Part shown: in pieces, positions 1 to 12,424 of the stretch | Numbering within the stretch: position 1 is the first letter of the stretch | Layout: each line of letters opens with the position of its first letter | DNA from: Nectonema munidae | Lineage: Eukaryota; Nematomorpha; Nectonematoida; Nectonematidae | Assembly (NCBI GenBank): GCA_030549495.1 | Contig: JAUIRK010000917.1 | Location: 372,001-436,000, forward strand | Length of the DNA stretch: 64,000 nt | Reading direction: 5' to 3' | Position numbers and translations under genes: made by a program | Notes under the pieces: model-generated | Databases searched by the model: none | What the model was told of the DNA's origin: nothing | Seen by the model: the letters and a program-made list of their open reading frames with translations, nothing else

Positions 1-495
1 CAATTTGGGCAGACTCTGCTTTCTGCCATCTACCACAGTCCTATTGACTCCACCACTCTCGCCGTTTATCTTGCCAAAAATAATGTTATGTCGCCGACGG
101 AAAGCCTCCAGCCAGCTCTTTGATGCCTTGAGCTCTTGGAGTTCTACCTGCAGTGCCACCTCGTATGCCTTCTAAAGAAGAGGGTCGCTCACAGGAAGAA
201 GCCGAGCAGTACAATTTTAAAACGTTCGTAGAAGATGGCATTTAATTCATCATTTTATATTTTCCTTAACTTTTGTTTGCATTCGAGTGGTACATTGCTT
301 TCAAACTCTCAGATACACTGCTTCCTTTTTATGATGTTTAAGTGAGTCTTCTCGCAGGGATGCCCTTGAGTGGAAAGCTACTCAGCAATAAAACGGATGC
401 TCAGCTTCTCTTTGTTATGCATCTTGATCACTTCTATCTTCTTTTCTAAGGAAGTGGATGACGTCTTTCGAGGATTTTACGTTGTTGGGAGTCAT
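1..495 (-). mobile_element. pogo/Tigger transposase, N-terminal half (decayed, cut by window edge)
   Basis: On the minus strand, translated pieces read like the start of a Tigger (Tc1/mariner superfamily, pogo group) transposase. The piece from about 460 to 395 contains KKIEVIKMHNKEKLSIRFIA, the psq-type helix-turn-helix. The piece from about 170 to 1 contains ELKASKSWLEAFRRRHNII, the CENP-B-type second helix-turn-helix that normally follows. A likely start ATG is at 495-493. The pieces lie in different frames with stops between them, so the copy is dead. The DDE catalytic domain would lie beyond base 1. This stretch is visibly richer in G+C than its surroundings, as expected for old coding sequence. 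Family assignment is from motif recognition only; superfamily is fairly sure, subfamily is not. Confidence 0.75.
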
Positions 496-949
496 CTGAG
501 AGTTCCCAAATTCGAAGAAAATTCAAAAGAACCATTTAAAAGGCGATGATGCTGTGTAATGTTTAAAACAAATGTAAATGCAATGTATCATCATCATTGT
601 GTCATATCCATTTGGACGTGGGCAACCATGGAGCGCCAAGTTGTTCGATCTTTCATCTTCCTTCTCATCTCCATTGTGTTGCAACTCTTTCCCAACGCTT
701 CTTTGAGCCCATCGATAAATTTCTTGCGTGGTCTTTTTCTTCTTCCTTCCATCATTCCGTATGTACAAAAGCTTTCTAATCCATCTTTTCTCTCAATATG
801 GCCAGCAACTGTTAGCTGCCTTCTGTATATTATATTCAAGAGTTCTCTTTTGGTTTCAACTCTCCTTAGTACTTCTTCATTTGTAATTTTTTGAGTACAA
901 GATACCCTTATCAACCTTCTCCATATTTTCATTTCGAACGCTTCCAACT

Positions 950-2534
950 TTTTTTGAGAGTTTTTGTTTATATTTCAGGTTTCGCATCCGTATGTGAGTG
1001 TAGACCATTCTAACGTGAGTTAGAAATAGTGTGAGCATTTAACCATTCTTTTTTTCATATTTAATGATAGTTTTGTATTTCTGAGCATTTTTTCGAAATC
1101 GCACTATTAGCTATTGAAATTCTTCTTTTTATTTCTTTGTCACTCCTTCCATCGGAGGTGATTAAACTCCCTAAATATACAAACTATTTCACTTGATCAA
1201 TTATTTTGTCGTTGACCTTCATTTCTATCTTTGGATTATTCTCTTTTTTAGTAACTATCATTGATTTTGTTTTCCTGAGATTAATTCTTATTCCCATCGT
1301 TTCACTTTGTTTATTAACCTGTCGTATGAGGTGTTGGAGTTTATCCTTGCTGTCTGCAATTAATATAGTGTCATCTGCATACCTGATATTGTTAATGTTT
1401 TTTCCACCTATCTTTATACCTTCACGTTTCTCATCCCGACTTCAGCGTAAATATTAAACAGGTCTGGTGAAAGCACGCAACCTTGCCTGACTCCCCTCTT
1501 CACATCATCCATGATGTCATTTCCTCTCCAACTTTCACTGCTACTTTTTGCATTTATAAACATTTTGTATCATCTTCAAGTCTTTACCATCTATTCCAAC
1601 GTTTTCTAAAAAATTGAAAAGTTTTCTGTGATTCACTCTGTCAAACGCTTTCTCGTAATCAATGAAACATAAATAAACTTCTTTTTGAATTTCCATTACA
1701 TTATCTATTATCCGGTTAAGAGTATATATTATATTTATTGTTCCTGAGTCTTTAACAAATCCAAACTGTTCTTCCGCTAATTCAAACCTTATTTTATTTT
1801 TTTATTCTTTCTGCTATTGCTTTCCATATAACTTTTGCAATATGATTTATTATACTTATGGTTCTGTGTTGCTCACATTTTAGAATTCCTTCAATCTTTG
1901 GTATCTTAATCATCAGAGTTTCAAACATTTGTTTTCGCATCCTTCCATCCTCATATATTTTATTCGCTATTCCGGTGATAATGTTTACTCCCTTCTCCCC
2001 CAATGCTTCAAGTACTTCTTTCGACAATCCGTCTGTTCCTACAGCTTTATTGCATTTCATATTTCTAAGAAATTTCTGAATCTCTTCTTTTAAGAACTTT
2101 GGTCCTTGTTCTTTTGCTTCTATTACTTGATAATTATCATTATCGTCTTCATCATCGTATAATTCTTTTATATATTCTTCCCTTCTACTTTTTATATTCT
2201 CCTTTTCCATTAAAATTTTACCTTGTTTATTCATTTAAAGTTGTTCCAATTTATTCTTTTTTTTTCTGTACAACGTCTTTTTAATTTTCTCATACATTTC
2301 TCTAGGATTCGTTTTTGAAAGTTCTTCAACCACTCGAGATTCTTCATTCATCCACTTTTCTTTCGCTGCAATGCATTCTTTATGAATTTTTCTGTTGTAC
2401 TCTTGGTATTTCACATCATCTTTATTTTTAACTTTTCTTCTTTCCTCTATTAAATTAAAAATTCCCTCAGTCATCCATGCTTTCTTTTCCGTTAGAGGGA
2501 TTTCCTCAATCGATTGTTGAACAGCTTTTTGCAA
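950..2534 (-). pseudogene. LINE reverse transcriptase domain
   Basis: Reverse transcriptase part of the LINE at 587-3880. The frame from 2234 to 1794 has KCNKAVGTDGLSKEVLEALG, the usual palm motif in which GxDG is followed by an alpha helix, and then KCEQHRTISIINH. Farther down, the minus strand at about 1665-1600 encodes YEKAFDRVNH, and the catalytic YADD box is encoded at 1381-1370, followed by TILIADS. The stretch 947-594 (RRLIRVSCTQKITNEEVLRR) is the conserved C-terminal tail. The catalytic box is intact but the reading frame is interrupted several times between motifs. Confidence 0.8.
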
Positions 2535-2659
2535 ATTGTCCCATTGTCATTGCAGATCATTTTCTTTTCCATTCCTCATCATTATGTTGTAACGGTTCAA
2601 TGTTTTAGAAGCAAAGCTTTCTCGTATTTCATTATTTATTACCAGCATATCAAAACTTC

Positions 2660-3493
2660 TTTTAAAATCGGTTTGTGAAATTTTTTTTTCTTACATCTGA
2701 AACTAGTAAGTTGTGATCACTGTTACAGTCTGCTCCTGGGTAAGTTATAACCTGTGTAACTAAGTTTCTGAACCTTTTATTGATTGTGATGTAATCTATT
2801 TGGTTCCTGGACTTTCCCAAGTCCACAGCCTTCTTGGGTGATGTTTGAACAATGTTTTTGTTATCACTTGTTGATATTTCGAACACCATTCTACCCACAT
2901 GTCTCCTCTATCATTCCTTTTCCCTAGCCCATGTGGTGCTACTATATCTTCCTGCTTCCCATTTCCAACTTTTGCGTTCAAATCTCCCATTAGTATTATT
3001 ATTTCATGTTCTTTACAACATTCTCTTGCTTTTGACATTTCTGTATAGAAGGTTTGAATTTCTTCTTCGTTTCTGTCTTCTGTTGATGCATATACCTGAA
3101 TTATATTTATATTCATTGGACACCCTTTTATTTTCATCAACAAAACTCTATCTGAAATTGGCCAATATCCAATTATACTATTTTTAATACTACTTTGTAT
3201 TATAATTCCAACCCCTTTTTCTCGTTTTTGTCCTACAGAAAGCAAAACTTTTCTCGCTTCTTCTGTGGTCAATTCTCCTGCTCTTGCCATCTCATTTAAC
3301 CTATCCCAAGTATATCAAATTTAAGTCTTGACATTTCTTTTGCTAGTTTGCCATTTTGACATAGTGTTCTAACATTCCATGTAGCTATTCTTAATGGTTT
3401 TCGTTTAAGTCTGCTAGCAGTCGCCGTTTGATGGTAGGGTGCTGCTACCTGCTGCGCATAGCCACCTCTATTGAAATTACTAAGTGAATTCAT
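2660..3493 (-). pseudogene. LINE APE-type endonuclease domain
   Basis: Endonuclease part of the LINE at 587-3880. The first frame (3493-3296) contains RIATWNVRTLCQNGKLAKE, the typical opening strand of an APE/exonuclease III fold. The next frame (3290-2796) contains IQVYASTEDRNEEE and then ILMGDLNAKVG, the catalytic GDxN region. The last piece (2898-2662) carries SRNQIDYITINKRFRN and later SDHNLLVSDV, the SDH catalytic end. All the hallmark motifs are visible, but over three frames, so the copy is broken. The domain cuts target DNA for target-primed reverse transcription in intact relatives. Confidence 0.8.
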
Positions 3494-3880
3494 TGTTGTT
3501 TCTGATATGCCATGGTTATTCTTAGAATTAGAACGTGGTGACGTCTCCAGTTCTCTTCCACGCTGCAGTTATAAGCTACAGACCTAGCCTTTATCTAAGT
3601 GACTGCAAGGCAGCAATGACTAGGCTCATTTGAAAGCGGCCTTACTCGCCTTGTCACGAAATTATCGTCAACATGGAGCATTTAGCTGTAGAAGGCGTCA
3701 CCCAAACTACTACTCCGTTTCCAATGTGACCGCTTTTTGTTCGGGACTGCTTATTCGTCAAGCTAGGCTTGCTTATGTCGCAGCTAACCACCATATCTTG
3801 TGACCGTCCCACTATCCACAACCTATGGACCCGTTCTCTAGCAGTTTCAGCTCAGGCGAGAAGAAGGCAATGTATATCAT

Positions 3881-5373
3881 TGTATAAAAGAAGCAGATGT
3901 TTGTTGCTAAACTTAATTCTATAATTTGTGTAGTCGCTAGTAGACAATAGCTGCTTCTTATCCATATCTCAAATTACTGGATAAATAGAGAATGAAAGTT
4001 TACATCATACTCAACTGCATTACTTCCGTTTCATATCAAAATTCATCACACAAAGATCGTTCACTTAAAATGTACATATATTCATCATTATTTATTTTTT
4101 CTATGAAGAAGAGACTCTGTAATCATAGAGAAACCATCATCATTTATAAATAATACTAAAGATTCATAATTTCACTTTAACATGGAATGCATTGAAGAAA
4201 ATTCTCACCATAAAGAGTTACTATCGTTCTCTCGCTTTCTTTATCTTCTTTTTACTAATCGCGTAATCAATATTATTTTTCACAACAAATGTGTGTCTGC
4301 TAACCCCCTTAGTTTGTGCCGATGGCTGCTATATGGGTCTATAATACAGTAATTTTTTTCAGGGTATATTTTAGTAGCCTATATAACCAGGTAGACGCCA
4401 TATACATATGTCTGATAAGTCAGGTTTGAATGATCCTTTAATTTTACAATTTTAATAATGCTCTAAAGCATTATTATAAAAAGATTTGGCATTAAATATT
4501 TGAGGTTGGCATTAAATGGTCATTCCCTTTTTAAAATCTAACAAACTTAATATCCATTCTTTTATTATTTTCACAAAATCTCCCACTTTTTTTAAAATAA
4601 CCAATCAAACAATGCCATCATCTCATTAACCTAACATTACTTGAAAATTTGCACTACAATTTATTAAAAACTGGCAAATATTAAATAAAAATAAATCTGC
4701 TTCACCTTTTTATCACTTTTCAATTAGCTCTTTTCCAGACACTTCTTTTCACTTCCTATCCAAATTTCCTAAGTTTTCTGATTTATTTTTCTTTGTAACA
4801 TAGAAGATCTAATGCCTCATATCTCCTCATTCTTTTCCTCTATTTTAAACATTATGTTTATCTTTCTTTAAACAACATTCATTTCAACCTTTATTTGGTT
4901 TTCCACACCCACTAATCTCCACCTTGAACGAAGTAATGCACACTTTTCTAATTCGAGCTAAGTTAACTTTAACATATAGTACGCCTATATTAAGCTTTGA
5001 GGAAAACTTATATCCCTAAAATAAATTTGTTTTATCAGAAAACTCAAATAAAGTATAAATCTTCTTAAAAAGCCAAAAAAAAAGTGTCATGGATAAAATT
5101 TAGATCAAAAACCTGAACCCTGGAAAGTAATTAGTAAAGTATTGTTTTTCGCATATTACAAGCTATCCTTCTAATATAAGCAATAGTCGATTTTTTTTTC
5201 AAAAAAAAAGGCAACCTTCTAATATAAGCCATGGTCTATTTTTTAGGATTAAACAAACCATAATAAACAAGATGTGAATTGAAGAAGAAGACGCGGAATT
5301 TGAGAATAAATTTATTTAGTTATTTTTACCTTAATCATAAACTTGCACTATTTATTCCTTTTTTAATATATTA
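3881..5373. other. AT-rich spacer, no gene seen
   Basis: No convincing coding sequence, transposon end or RNA gene is seen here. The stretch is AT-rich with many short poly-A and poly-T runs. Confidence 0.5.
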
Positions 5374-5450
5374 CTCAGCCTTAATGGTTGTTAGGGTGTA
5401 CCTCTCAGTTTAACAGTTGAAAGTCAGAGATTCGATCCCCAAGGCTCCCA
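5374..5450 (+). repeat. tRNA-like (SINE head or tRNA pseudogene)
   Basis: A tRNA-like unit starting CTCAGCCTTAATGG and reaching a box-B-like GATTCGATCCC at about 5430-5440. The same unit occurs in inverted orientation at 6921-7002. The 3' tails after box B differ between the two. No full cloverleaf can be drawn, so this is not a working tRNA gene. It could be a tRNA-derived SINE head or a decayed tRNA. Confidence 0.5.
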
Positions 5451-6920
5451 ACTCTAAAAACAAATTTACAAAAACTGTGATTATCCATCTTAAATATAAT
5501 GCGAGCATATAGCCTTACGGCTGAAAGTACTTTGATATCTCCAACCAATATATTGCTACGACTCAATAATTTGTTTTCTCATCCAAATACAAGCTGCCCT
5601 TTTGCTTTGTTTAAATTTTTGGAAAAAATTTAATAGAAGGCATGACTTGTTATATGCGAAACATAGTAATATCCAAAAAAAATCACCCAATCTTCATTCT
5701 TAACATGATGTTCCGATATCACACGTATTATTAACCCACCCTTTTTATACACTAACCCCCACAGATTCACTTATAAATTATAGTCCTATTCATCCAGTTA
5801 TTCATCTTCGTACTGCTTTCATTCTCACTGAATTATCAGAGTCTCTTCACTGTAAAATCAAAATTAACAAAATTATTCGCGTTAACAATTTAAATGCTAA
5901 TATCTATCTACATCACATTCAGAAAACTTTCAATCACCTTTATAAAATCTGCAATTTTGCTTATCTTACGATCCCTCTATCTTGAAAATTGGTCGTTTAA
6001 TATAGGAAAATTATTATGTACACCTTTTCACCTTCTATATCTATTTCAGTGAACTTTAAAATTTTTAACTTCCAATTTCTATCCTATATATATTATACTT
6101 GGAATGTTAAAAATCGTATACCTTAATTTCATATCATCTGTGGAAAACATTATTCAAATACTTATTCTCTGGAAGCAAACGTCAATATTTCTCGCTTTTT
6201 CAAAAGAAAAAACCATTGAATCATTTTCTATTTACTCATTTTGACCTTCTTCTTTATCCCAAACTTTTATATGAATTAGATAGTAATATTCTTAAACTCG
6301 AATCGATGTTTGCAGCTACACATATCTCGTAAATTATAGGCTTTTTACGTCTCAAGTATTTAATTGATAATACATTTAGATATTCACTCCTCTTGATTTC
6401 CACTATTGAATGTTAAGATTTTCATCGATATATAAACCCCTCCAATCATTGCAAGCATATCAATTTATCTTGAAAATTGGCTTGACATCTACCCATTTTT
6501 GTACCGACATACCTATATTTATCTAGATTTAAATTAGACCTCCTTTTTTTCATATAAAAGTTAGTACTCCTTCACTTTTAAAGTTAACAATCTACCACTA
6601 GTCGACACATGATTAATAAAATGCTTACTTTTCAAGGCAACACTGATGTTAACAACAATAAGTTTTTCGGTATCGACTTCCTCCTGGATCCAAATAAAAT
6701 CTTATATCTTACACAATCAAACTGTTTATAATCATTAAAACAATTTTCGTTTAATTATTATTCAATCATGTGACTATAACCTATCTTGGTTTGTTTACTT
6801 TTAAATAAATTTTTTTAATCCTTTAAATATTTTCAATAATTTTTCTTATTTTCCATTCCTTATAATAATGTGCATGATTAACAAAAAGTTACATTGATTT
6901 ATACATGTATATTTATTGTT
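5451..6920. other. AT-rich spacer between two facing tRNA-like units
   Basis: No gene seen. The interval is bounded by the two inverted tRNA-like repeats, whose 3' tails point into it. Confidence 0.45.
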
Positions 6921-7002
6921 TGACTAGAACCCTTGGGATCGAACCCATGACCTTCATCTGTTAAACTGAGAGTTACACCATAAAAACCATTGAGGCTGAG
7001 TT
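6921..7002 (-). repeat. tRNA-like (SINE head or tRNA pseudogene), inverted partner
   Basis: On the minus strand this reads CTCAGCCTCAATGG, then TCTCAGTTTAACAGATGAAGG, then box-B-like GGGTTCGATCCC. It matches the unit at 5374-5450 over roughly 75 bases, with scattered differences. The box B match is better here than in its partner. No cloverleaf is evident. Confidence 0.5.
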
Positions 7003-7708
7003 CAATCATTTATCCTATTTATATTTCAAAAAACATTTTTCGTTACCATCAAACTTTTTCGGTTCTTTCACATTTTTTTAAAATAAATGAGCAGAAAAAA
7101 AGTATCCAACTATTTATTTTTACTAAAAAAGAAGAATGCATTTCGCTACACATTTTTTGATGATAATTATTCAGAGCTAGATTTTAGCTGCTTTCAATAA
7201 ATGATCTAATTTTCAAAGTTTGTTAAAAAGTAAGCGAGTTCTTTCCATATATTTAGGCTATTAATCATAAAATATATATAAAAATTTTTTAACAAAGCGG
7301 TGAAAAATAACGAAATCTTTTAGAAAGGTTCAATACTCCAAATTTGATCTTCCTAAGAAACTTATACTACTCTATTTTTTCAGTTTTTATAAATAAAAAA
7401 GAGTGTAGATCATCATTGAAAAATGCCAGTATCTAAATAAAAAAGCAATAAATTTTAATTTAAAATTTAATTGATATATTCAAAAATATTTTTTGATTCA
7501 CTTTTTGTAAAACAATGGACAAAATGACATAATTCTTCAAATTTTGGCGATTGGATATTTTTGTGAGTGTGTTTTGTCTAATAATTCAGAGAGTTATCAT
7601 CCTCAAACATTCAAGAAACGCATGGCTCAACCTTTACTATATACAAACTTCATATAAGTATGATATCTTTTCCATAAACGAGACATATCCACATTTTCCC
7701 CAATATAC

Positions 7709-8413
7709 ATGCAACTACATGCTTCTACTAATTCACAGTCATGTCATAGAATAGCTACCAAACTCACCCGACTCGCTCAACATTTCAACATCACAATTAC
7801 CTTGTCTCCCGGACATTCTACATGCACCGAAAACAACATTGTGGATCAATTATCCAAAACATCAACATCGAACATAACCTCAATTATTGTACCCTCTATC
7901 CCTCTATCCTGGATCAAATTTTCAACACACACATCCATCTTGAACAATTGGTCATCCCTCAACATTTCTCCTCCTCTAATCAATTTTGCGATTAATAATA
8001 AAAGCATTTTTCTCGCACGCAACACAATTAGATGGCTCTCTTTTCACTGCCCAACTTATGCTTATTTTTACAAGTTCAAACTACACAACAACCCACTTTG
8101 CCGTTTTGTTTGCACAGAAATAGAAACAGAAATACACATCATCCTTCTATGCCCCATCTTTCAAAACTTACGAACCAAACTACTCAAATTTTGCCACATA
8201 TATTTCAATGGAATCCCCAACTCCTTTTATGACTTTCTAGATCACCCTTTAATTCTCCCAGAATTCTCAATCCTGATAAACACAATAGAAGCAAGCCTTA
8301 AAGAATCCAAAATCTTTTCCCTCCATCACCCAACTCCTAAATCCACATATTACCTCTTTAATACAACACTTCTACATTTTCTTTTCTTTTTTATTTCCTC
8401 CCTTAGAACATAA
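7709..8413 (+). mobile_element. C-terminal RNase H and tail of an I/Jockey/R1-like LINE
   Basis: A 234-codon open frame. Residues about 15-50 contain LSPGHSTCTENNIVDQLSK, the last conserved block of a LINE-type RNase H (the PGHS..N..ADxLAK pattern). Residues about 105-150 contain LHNNPLCRFVCTEIETEIH and then IILLCPIFQNLR, the usual C-terminal pattern PLCxxC..E..EHxLLxCPxF that follows RNase H in I, Jockey and R1-like elements. Endonuclease and reverse transcriptase are missing upstream, so this is a 5'-truncated insertion, as LINEs commonly leave. The frame itself is uninterrupted, which suggests moderate age. The 3' end may run to about 8530. The first codon is not a true start. Confidence 0.75.
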
Positions 8414-8530
8414 CCACTAATTCGATATCCGTCACATAGAAACAACCAATCAAAGCCATCCAAAATCATAGCAATACAGCAATCATATCAGCCAACGCTG
8501 GAAAGTGCTTAGCGATTTCCCTCACTCACT

Positions 8531-9596
8531 CACTTTTTGTAAAATTTTACTTAACATTTTTATTAAATATCTATGAAAAAAAAACTTTTAATAAGTGGTT
8601 GTTTAGATATGAGTATAGAAAGGTAATGTTACTTGTAAGGTAGGTTTGTTTCTTACTCGATCTTATTGTGCTAAGTTCCCCTTAAGTTATTTTCATTTAA
8701 ACTGTATAACACAAATATTTCAAAAAAATAAATTTTTTATAATTAAATTTTCTTATTTTGTCCAAGTCTCCTAAGTTGCAACGATTAGACTGCATTATTG
8801 CTTTTTTTCTTAAGAAATGTGATCTAACCTTTTTTTTTTGTTTATTTTCATATTTCAAATCTAATTTAACTAAATTTATTTTTTTAATAGTCACTGTAAT
8901 CACTATCAAGGCTGAAAATTTACTCAATAGTTATTCACTGATATATTATTTCAAAAATGGGAAGTACTTTGCTTCCTCTATGACAGTATAGTCTTTTTTG
9001 TTTAAATTCAATTTTAAAATTATTATATGGTTTTCACTATTGTTTTGAGTACATAATGTAATGACATAAACATGTATTTTATGGAAAATATATATTTTTC
9101 ATAGAATGGATTTATGTAACTGGCTTGCAATGTCACTATTTTTATTATCTCTTCTAAAAATTAATTTTATATTATGTCTAAAATTATGATGCCCTATTTT
9201 GAATTATGTCTGTATGGAAAACGATTAAAATTTTACACTGATGTTGTTCAAATGGTTTTTTATTTGATTAAGTTATTTCGGAAAGCTATAGCTAAAAGAA
9301 AGATCACACATTCATAATTTTTTAAATCTAAAATACATTTAAAAATATTTATAATTAGAAATTATTTTAAGACTTATTTTTTTTAAACATACATATCGTA
9401 ATTAGGTAAAAAATATCTACGATTCTTGTTGATAATAACGCACTCAGAGATTAAGATGGACTGATATCATTTCTATTGGTATATTTTGTTAAAATTATTT
9501 GAGGTGATGGGTAGGGAAGCTAAATTTATAAAAAAGTTTTATCTATGTATTTTTAATCGAAATTAATAATAAAAAAATGTATATATATATATATAT
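8531..9596. other. AT-rich spacer, no gene seen
   Basis: No coding or RNA feature is supported. It ends in a short (AT)n run that directly abuts the terminus of repeat copy A. Confidence 0.45.
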
Positions 9597-10301
9597 CAGG
9601 GGCCCACATCCTCAAAATTATTGGCGGGTGGCGAACTTTTTTGCAATCTTCAAAATTAGTGGTCTGGAAATACCACGGGAGACAAAATATTCAAGCAATC
9701 CTTTAAAATAGAATGTATTCAGCGCATACCTAAATTTATAAGACTACTTTATATTTTTTTACAAAATTGGTGAAATTTAAATACTATACTTCCAGTGGAA
9801 ATATTTTAAGTAAATTTGCATATCGCATATACACTAGTTTAAAAATCCAAAATTGTTCGGGGGCTAATAGACTTTTCATTTGAAAATGAAGTAGTCTATC
9901 AGGCACATTACAGGAATTGATTGATAGAGAAAAATAACTGAATGTTGGAGAGTTTTATGAGTAAATGTAGTCTGAAGGAAAAGAGTCTACTAGACACCCT
10001 ACGATGTCTATACGGAAAAAATGTGATTGATTCAGCGGCGCACATCCTTTGTATCATTGGAATAGGAGCGAACTTTCAAGCGTTTTCCAAAAAAGACCAC
10101 AAAATTTTCTGAATTCCTACCCCTCTCTTGTCCATTCTATTTCAAGAATAATTTCAAAATAATAGGAGGCATAAAAAATGAGATAGTTTATTTGATATTT
10201 TCAAGTTTTTATAAGCAGCAAAAGCCAACGTTGAATTAGCTAACCCTTATAGGGTGATTTGTTAACGCTTTTATTTTTTACATTTTGTAAGGAATCATAG
10301 T

Positions 10302-10565
10302 CAGGGCCGGCCGGCCCTATGCAAAATGGATTGCGCGGGGCCCAGTGTGGGTAGGAAAAAAGATTAAAAGTGAAAAATAAGATTTTGAAAAAAAGAAAAG
10401 GGATTTGTTTTATTACTTTTTCATTAACACAAAATGACAATCAAAGTAACTTTATTTTGCGAACCTTGCGTTTAGCGAAATCATACAATATATCATCAAA
10501 GTGAAAAATGAGAAGCGCTGGGCCTACTGCGGCCGCATAGGTTGCAGTGGCCTAAGGCCACCCTG
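10302..10565. mobile_element. hAT MITE with perfect 8-bp target duplication
   Basis: A 264-bp element that begins CAGGGCCGGCC and ends GGCCACCCTG. It is flanked by perfect 8-bp duplications ATCATAGT at 10294-10301 and 10566-10573. Ends and duplication length are diagnostic of the hAT superfamily. Copy B of the host repeat lacks this insert, so it landed after copies A and B separated. It encodes nothing. Confidence 0.9.
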
Positions 10566-11113
10566 ATCATAGTATACAAAAAATGTAGTTTAATCACTTT
10601 TCATAAAATTATTTAAGTCTAAGAACACAAAATCATTAAAAAATTATTTAAACTAACATAACTCATAGTATATGAGAACAAGAAAATCTTTGCGTTTTTT
10701 TTGAATATTTCTGTCCACAAATAAAATTCTGACAGCTGGCATAAATAGATCAAGTACATTTTTAACAACTGAAACATTTTATTTGGATATTATATTTTTA
10801 TTATAATAATCAACAAATTTTCTTAAAAAAAAGATTTAATTATGTAGTGTTACCTACAAAATTTAACAATCGAACATTATAAAAAATATCTCTGCTCAAA
10901 TATAGTATTTTGCTTTTAAACTGAATAGCTAGTCAAAATATTCATTCCCAAATAGCTATTGAAAGAAATTTCTTGACTTGAAAAAATGACAAAATGTACT
11001 GATAAAACCTTTGTTGAAAAAAATTTAACGCGAGGCTGATAATATTCATTGATATAAAATTGTAACGATTGAAAACTATTTTAATTTAACTCTAAATGCA
11101 AATTAGAGAGAAG

Positions 11114-11309
11114 AAGTGGCGTAGCCAGAAAAAAGTTGATAGGGGGGGGGCACAAAACATAAAAAACTTGAGCAACATTTTTATACTTTCCAGACTTTTT
11201 CATTGGAGAAATTTTCGAAAACTGATATCGCATAAGGTGCATGGGGGCACCATGAGATACATAGGAGAGGGGGGACAGCACCTTATGCCCCAGCCTAGCT
11301 ACGTCACTG
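11114..11309. mobile_element. hAT MITE (GGCGTAGCCAG type), nested in copy A
   Basis: A 196-bp element with ends AAGTGGCGTAGCCAG and CTAGCTACGTCACTG (the latter is CAGTGACGTAGCTAG on the other strand). Perfect 8-bp duplications GAGAGAAG lie at 11106-11113 and 11310-11317. The element contains a G9-type run. The same insert is at the same place in copy B, so it predates the duplication of the host repeat. Confidence 0.9.
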
Positions 11310-11869
11310 GAGAGAAGAGAGCTAAACAAGAGAAGAGAGTTTTAGTGGAAGAAGAGATCTTGAACGAGAGAAGAGAGCTTGCGTGATTGATTGAGTTTTA
11401 ACAGAGAAAGCGAAAGAGAAAAACAGAAGAAACAGAAAGAGAAATAGAATTACTGTGACAGAAGAAGATGAGAAAATCTAGTGGATCATCAACATGTGTT
11501 TGCTAAAAAATACTACAAGGAGGACACTGTGATATACATTGCTTAGTTATTGTGTGCATATTGAAACAATGGAATATTATTATTATATAGCTATCACATC
11601 GTTTGTAAAATATTTTTGATAGAAATTTGAGAGCACCTCAAACTCGAGTCTGCATTATCTCTTTTATTCTTGTATCTTACATTATCATGTATATTTACAG
11701 TTCTCCATAATTTTTAAATTTGGCTTAAAGTTCTTTACCTTAAGAATTAATATTTTCCTCTTTAAATAGTTTGATCTTCACCAGCAGTTGCTGCTTTTTT
11801 AGTTCTGAACTTACCTACTGGAATATCATTAGTATTTATATTGTGTTGAATTTGTTGCTTATACACAAA

Positions 11870-11970
11870 GTTGTGGAGTCTGTTTAGGGATAGGAGTCAG
11901 AATTTATCTAATGAAATTTAGAAGAATTCGGAGACCAGATTTTTAAGTATTTTAAATAATAAAAAATAAT
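11870..11970 (+). repeat. GGAGTC-type repeat fragment
   Basis: Shares the pattern TATCTAATGAAATTTAG, then GGAGAC or GGAGTC, then AAGTATTTTAAATAAT with the arm at about 16495-16565. It is a third copy of the unit that forms the inverted pair at 16490-17130. Its family is not known to me. Confidence 0.5.
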
Positions 11971-12116
11971 AATTTTTGTTAGCTTATAAATAACATTTTT
12001 AAGAGAACATGAAATATATACAAGTATTTTCTTTTGAAAAGTTGTAATACACCTCTCTGATCTTTCCCTTACCACTTTAGCTGTCTGTTAATCTTAGATA
12101 TTATATATACACGAAA

Positions 12117-12424
12117 CAGTGGTGCACATCCTTACAAATATTGGGAACGTTTTTTTTTATAGTTTTTAAAATGTATTATATTGGGGGAGGGGTGAGGGGA
12201 AGGGAACTTTTTTTTTATAGTTTTTAAAATTTATTATGATAGAATTTGTCTGAAACTCAGCCATAAAACAAGTAAAGTAATATGGAAAGTATACTCACAA
12301 GCCAAACAAGTCTTTTAATGATTTTAAAAAGATATAGAATTGAAAAAATTCAAAATTATTGCTTAATCGAAAGACTTTTTTACTTCACTTCTCTCCCCCC
12401 CCCCCCCCCGTATGTGCTCCCTTG
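12117..12424. mobile_element. Short MITE related to repeat family X
   Basis: Begins CAGTGGTGCACATCC and ends TATGTGCTCCCTTG, imperfect inverted termini that match the CAGGGGCGCACATC family. A run of 15 C (12395-12409) sits just inside the right end. The flanks ACACGAAA and ATGCGAAG agree at 5 of 8 positions, with all differences transitions, so they may be a decayed target duplication. The interior matches the fragment at 32973-33060. Confidence 0.65.

Larger units (their letters stand above)
587..3880 (-). mobile_element. RTE-like LINE (CFDP2-type non-LTR retrotransposon), near full length, broken
   Basis: A non-LTR retrotransposon on the minus strand with parts in the expected order: GC-richer 5' region (about 3880-3500), APE-type endonuclease (about 3493-2660), reverse transcriptase (about 2534-1000) and a C-terminal tail typical of craniofacial-development-protein-2-like RTE elements (947-594). 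The 3' end shows a short ATG triplet run (minus strand, around 590), the tail style of these elements. Total length of about 3.3 kb fits an RTE element. Several frame changes and stops separate the pieces, so it is not expected to be active. The 5' boundary is judged from base composition, with an uncertainty of about 50 bases. No clear target duplication was found. Confidence 0.8.
9597..11692 (+). repeat. Repeat family X, copy A (hAT-like terminus, non-coding)
   Basis: Starts with CAGGGGCCCACATCC, a hAT-like terminus, and is collinear with copy B at 24828-26991 over about 2 kb. A second, internal terminus CAGCGGCGCACATCC occurs at about 10029, and copy B has the matching one at about 25289. 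The interior holds a purine-rich stretch of AGAGAAGAGAG motifs and no transposase. Similarity with copy B stops at about 11692, so the right end is lost here. Two smaller elements sit inside (10302-10565 and 11114-11309). It probably is a non-autonomous DNA transposon derivative. Confidence 0.7.

Noticed and set aside
559-894. 111-codon plus-strand frame
   Set aside because: It is the antisense shadow of the C-terminal tail of the RTE-like LINE.
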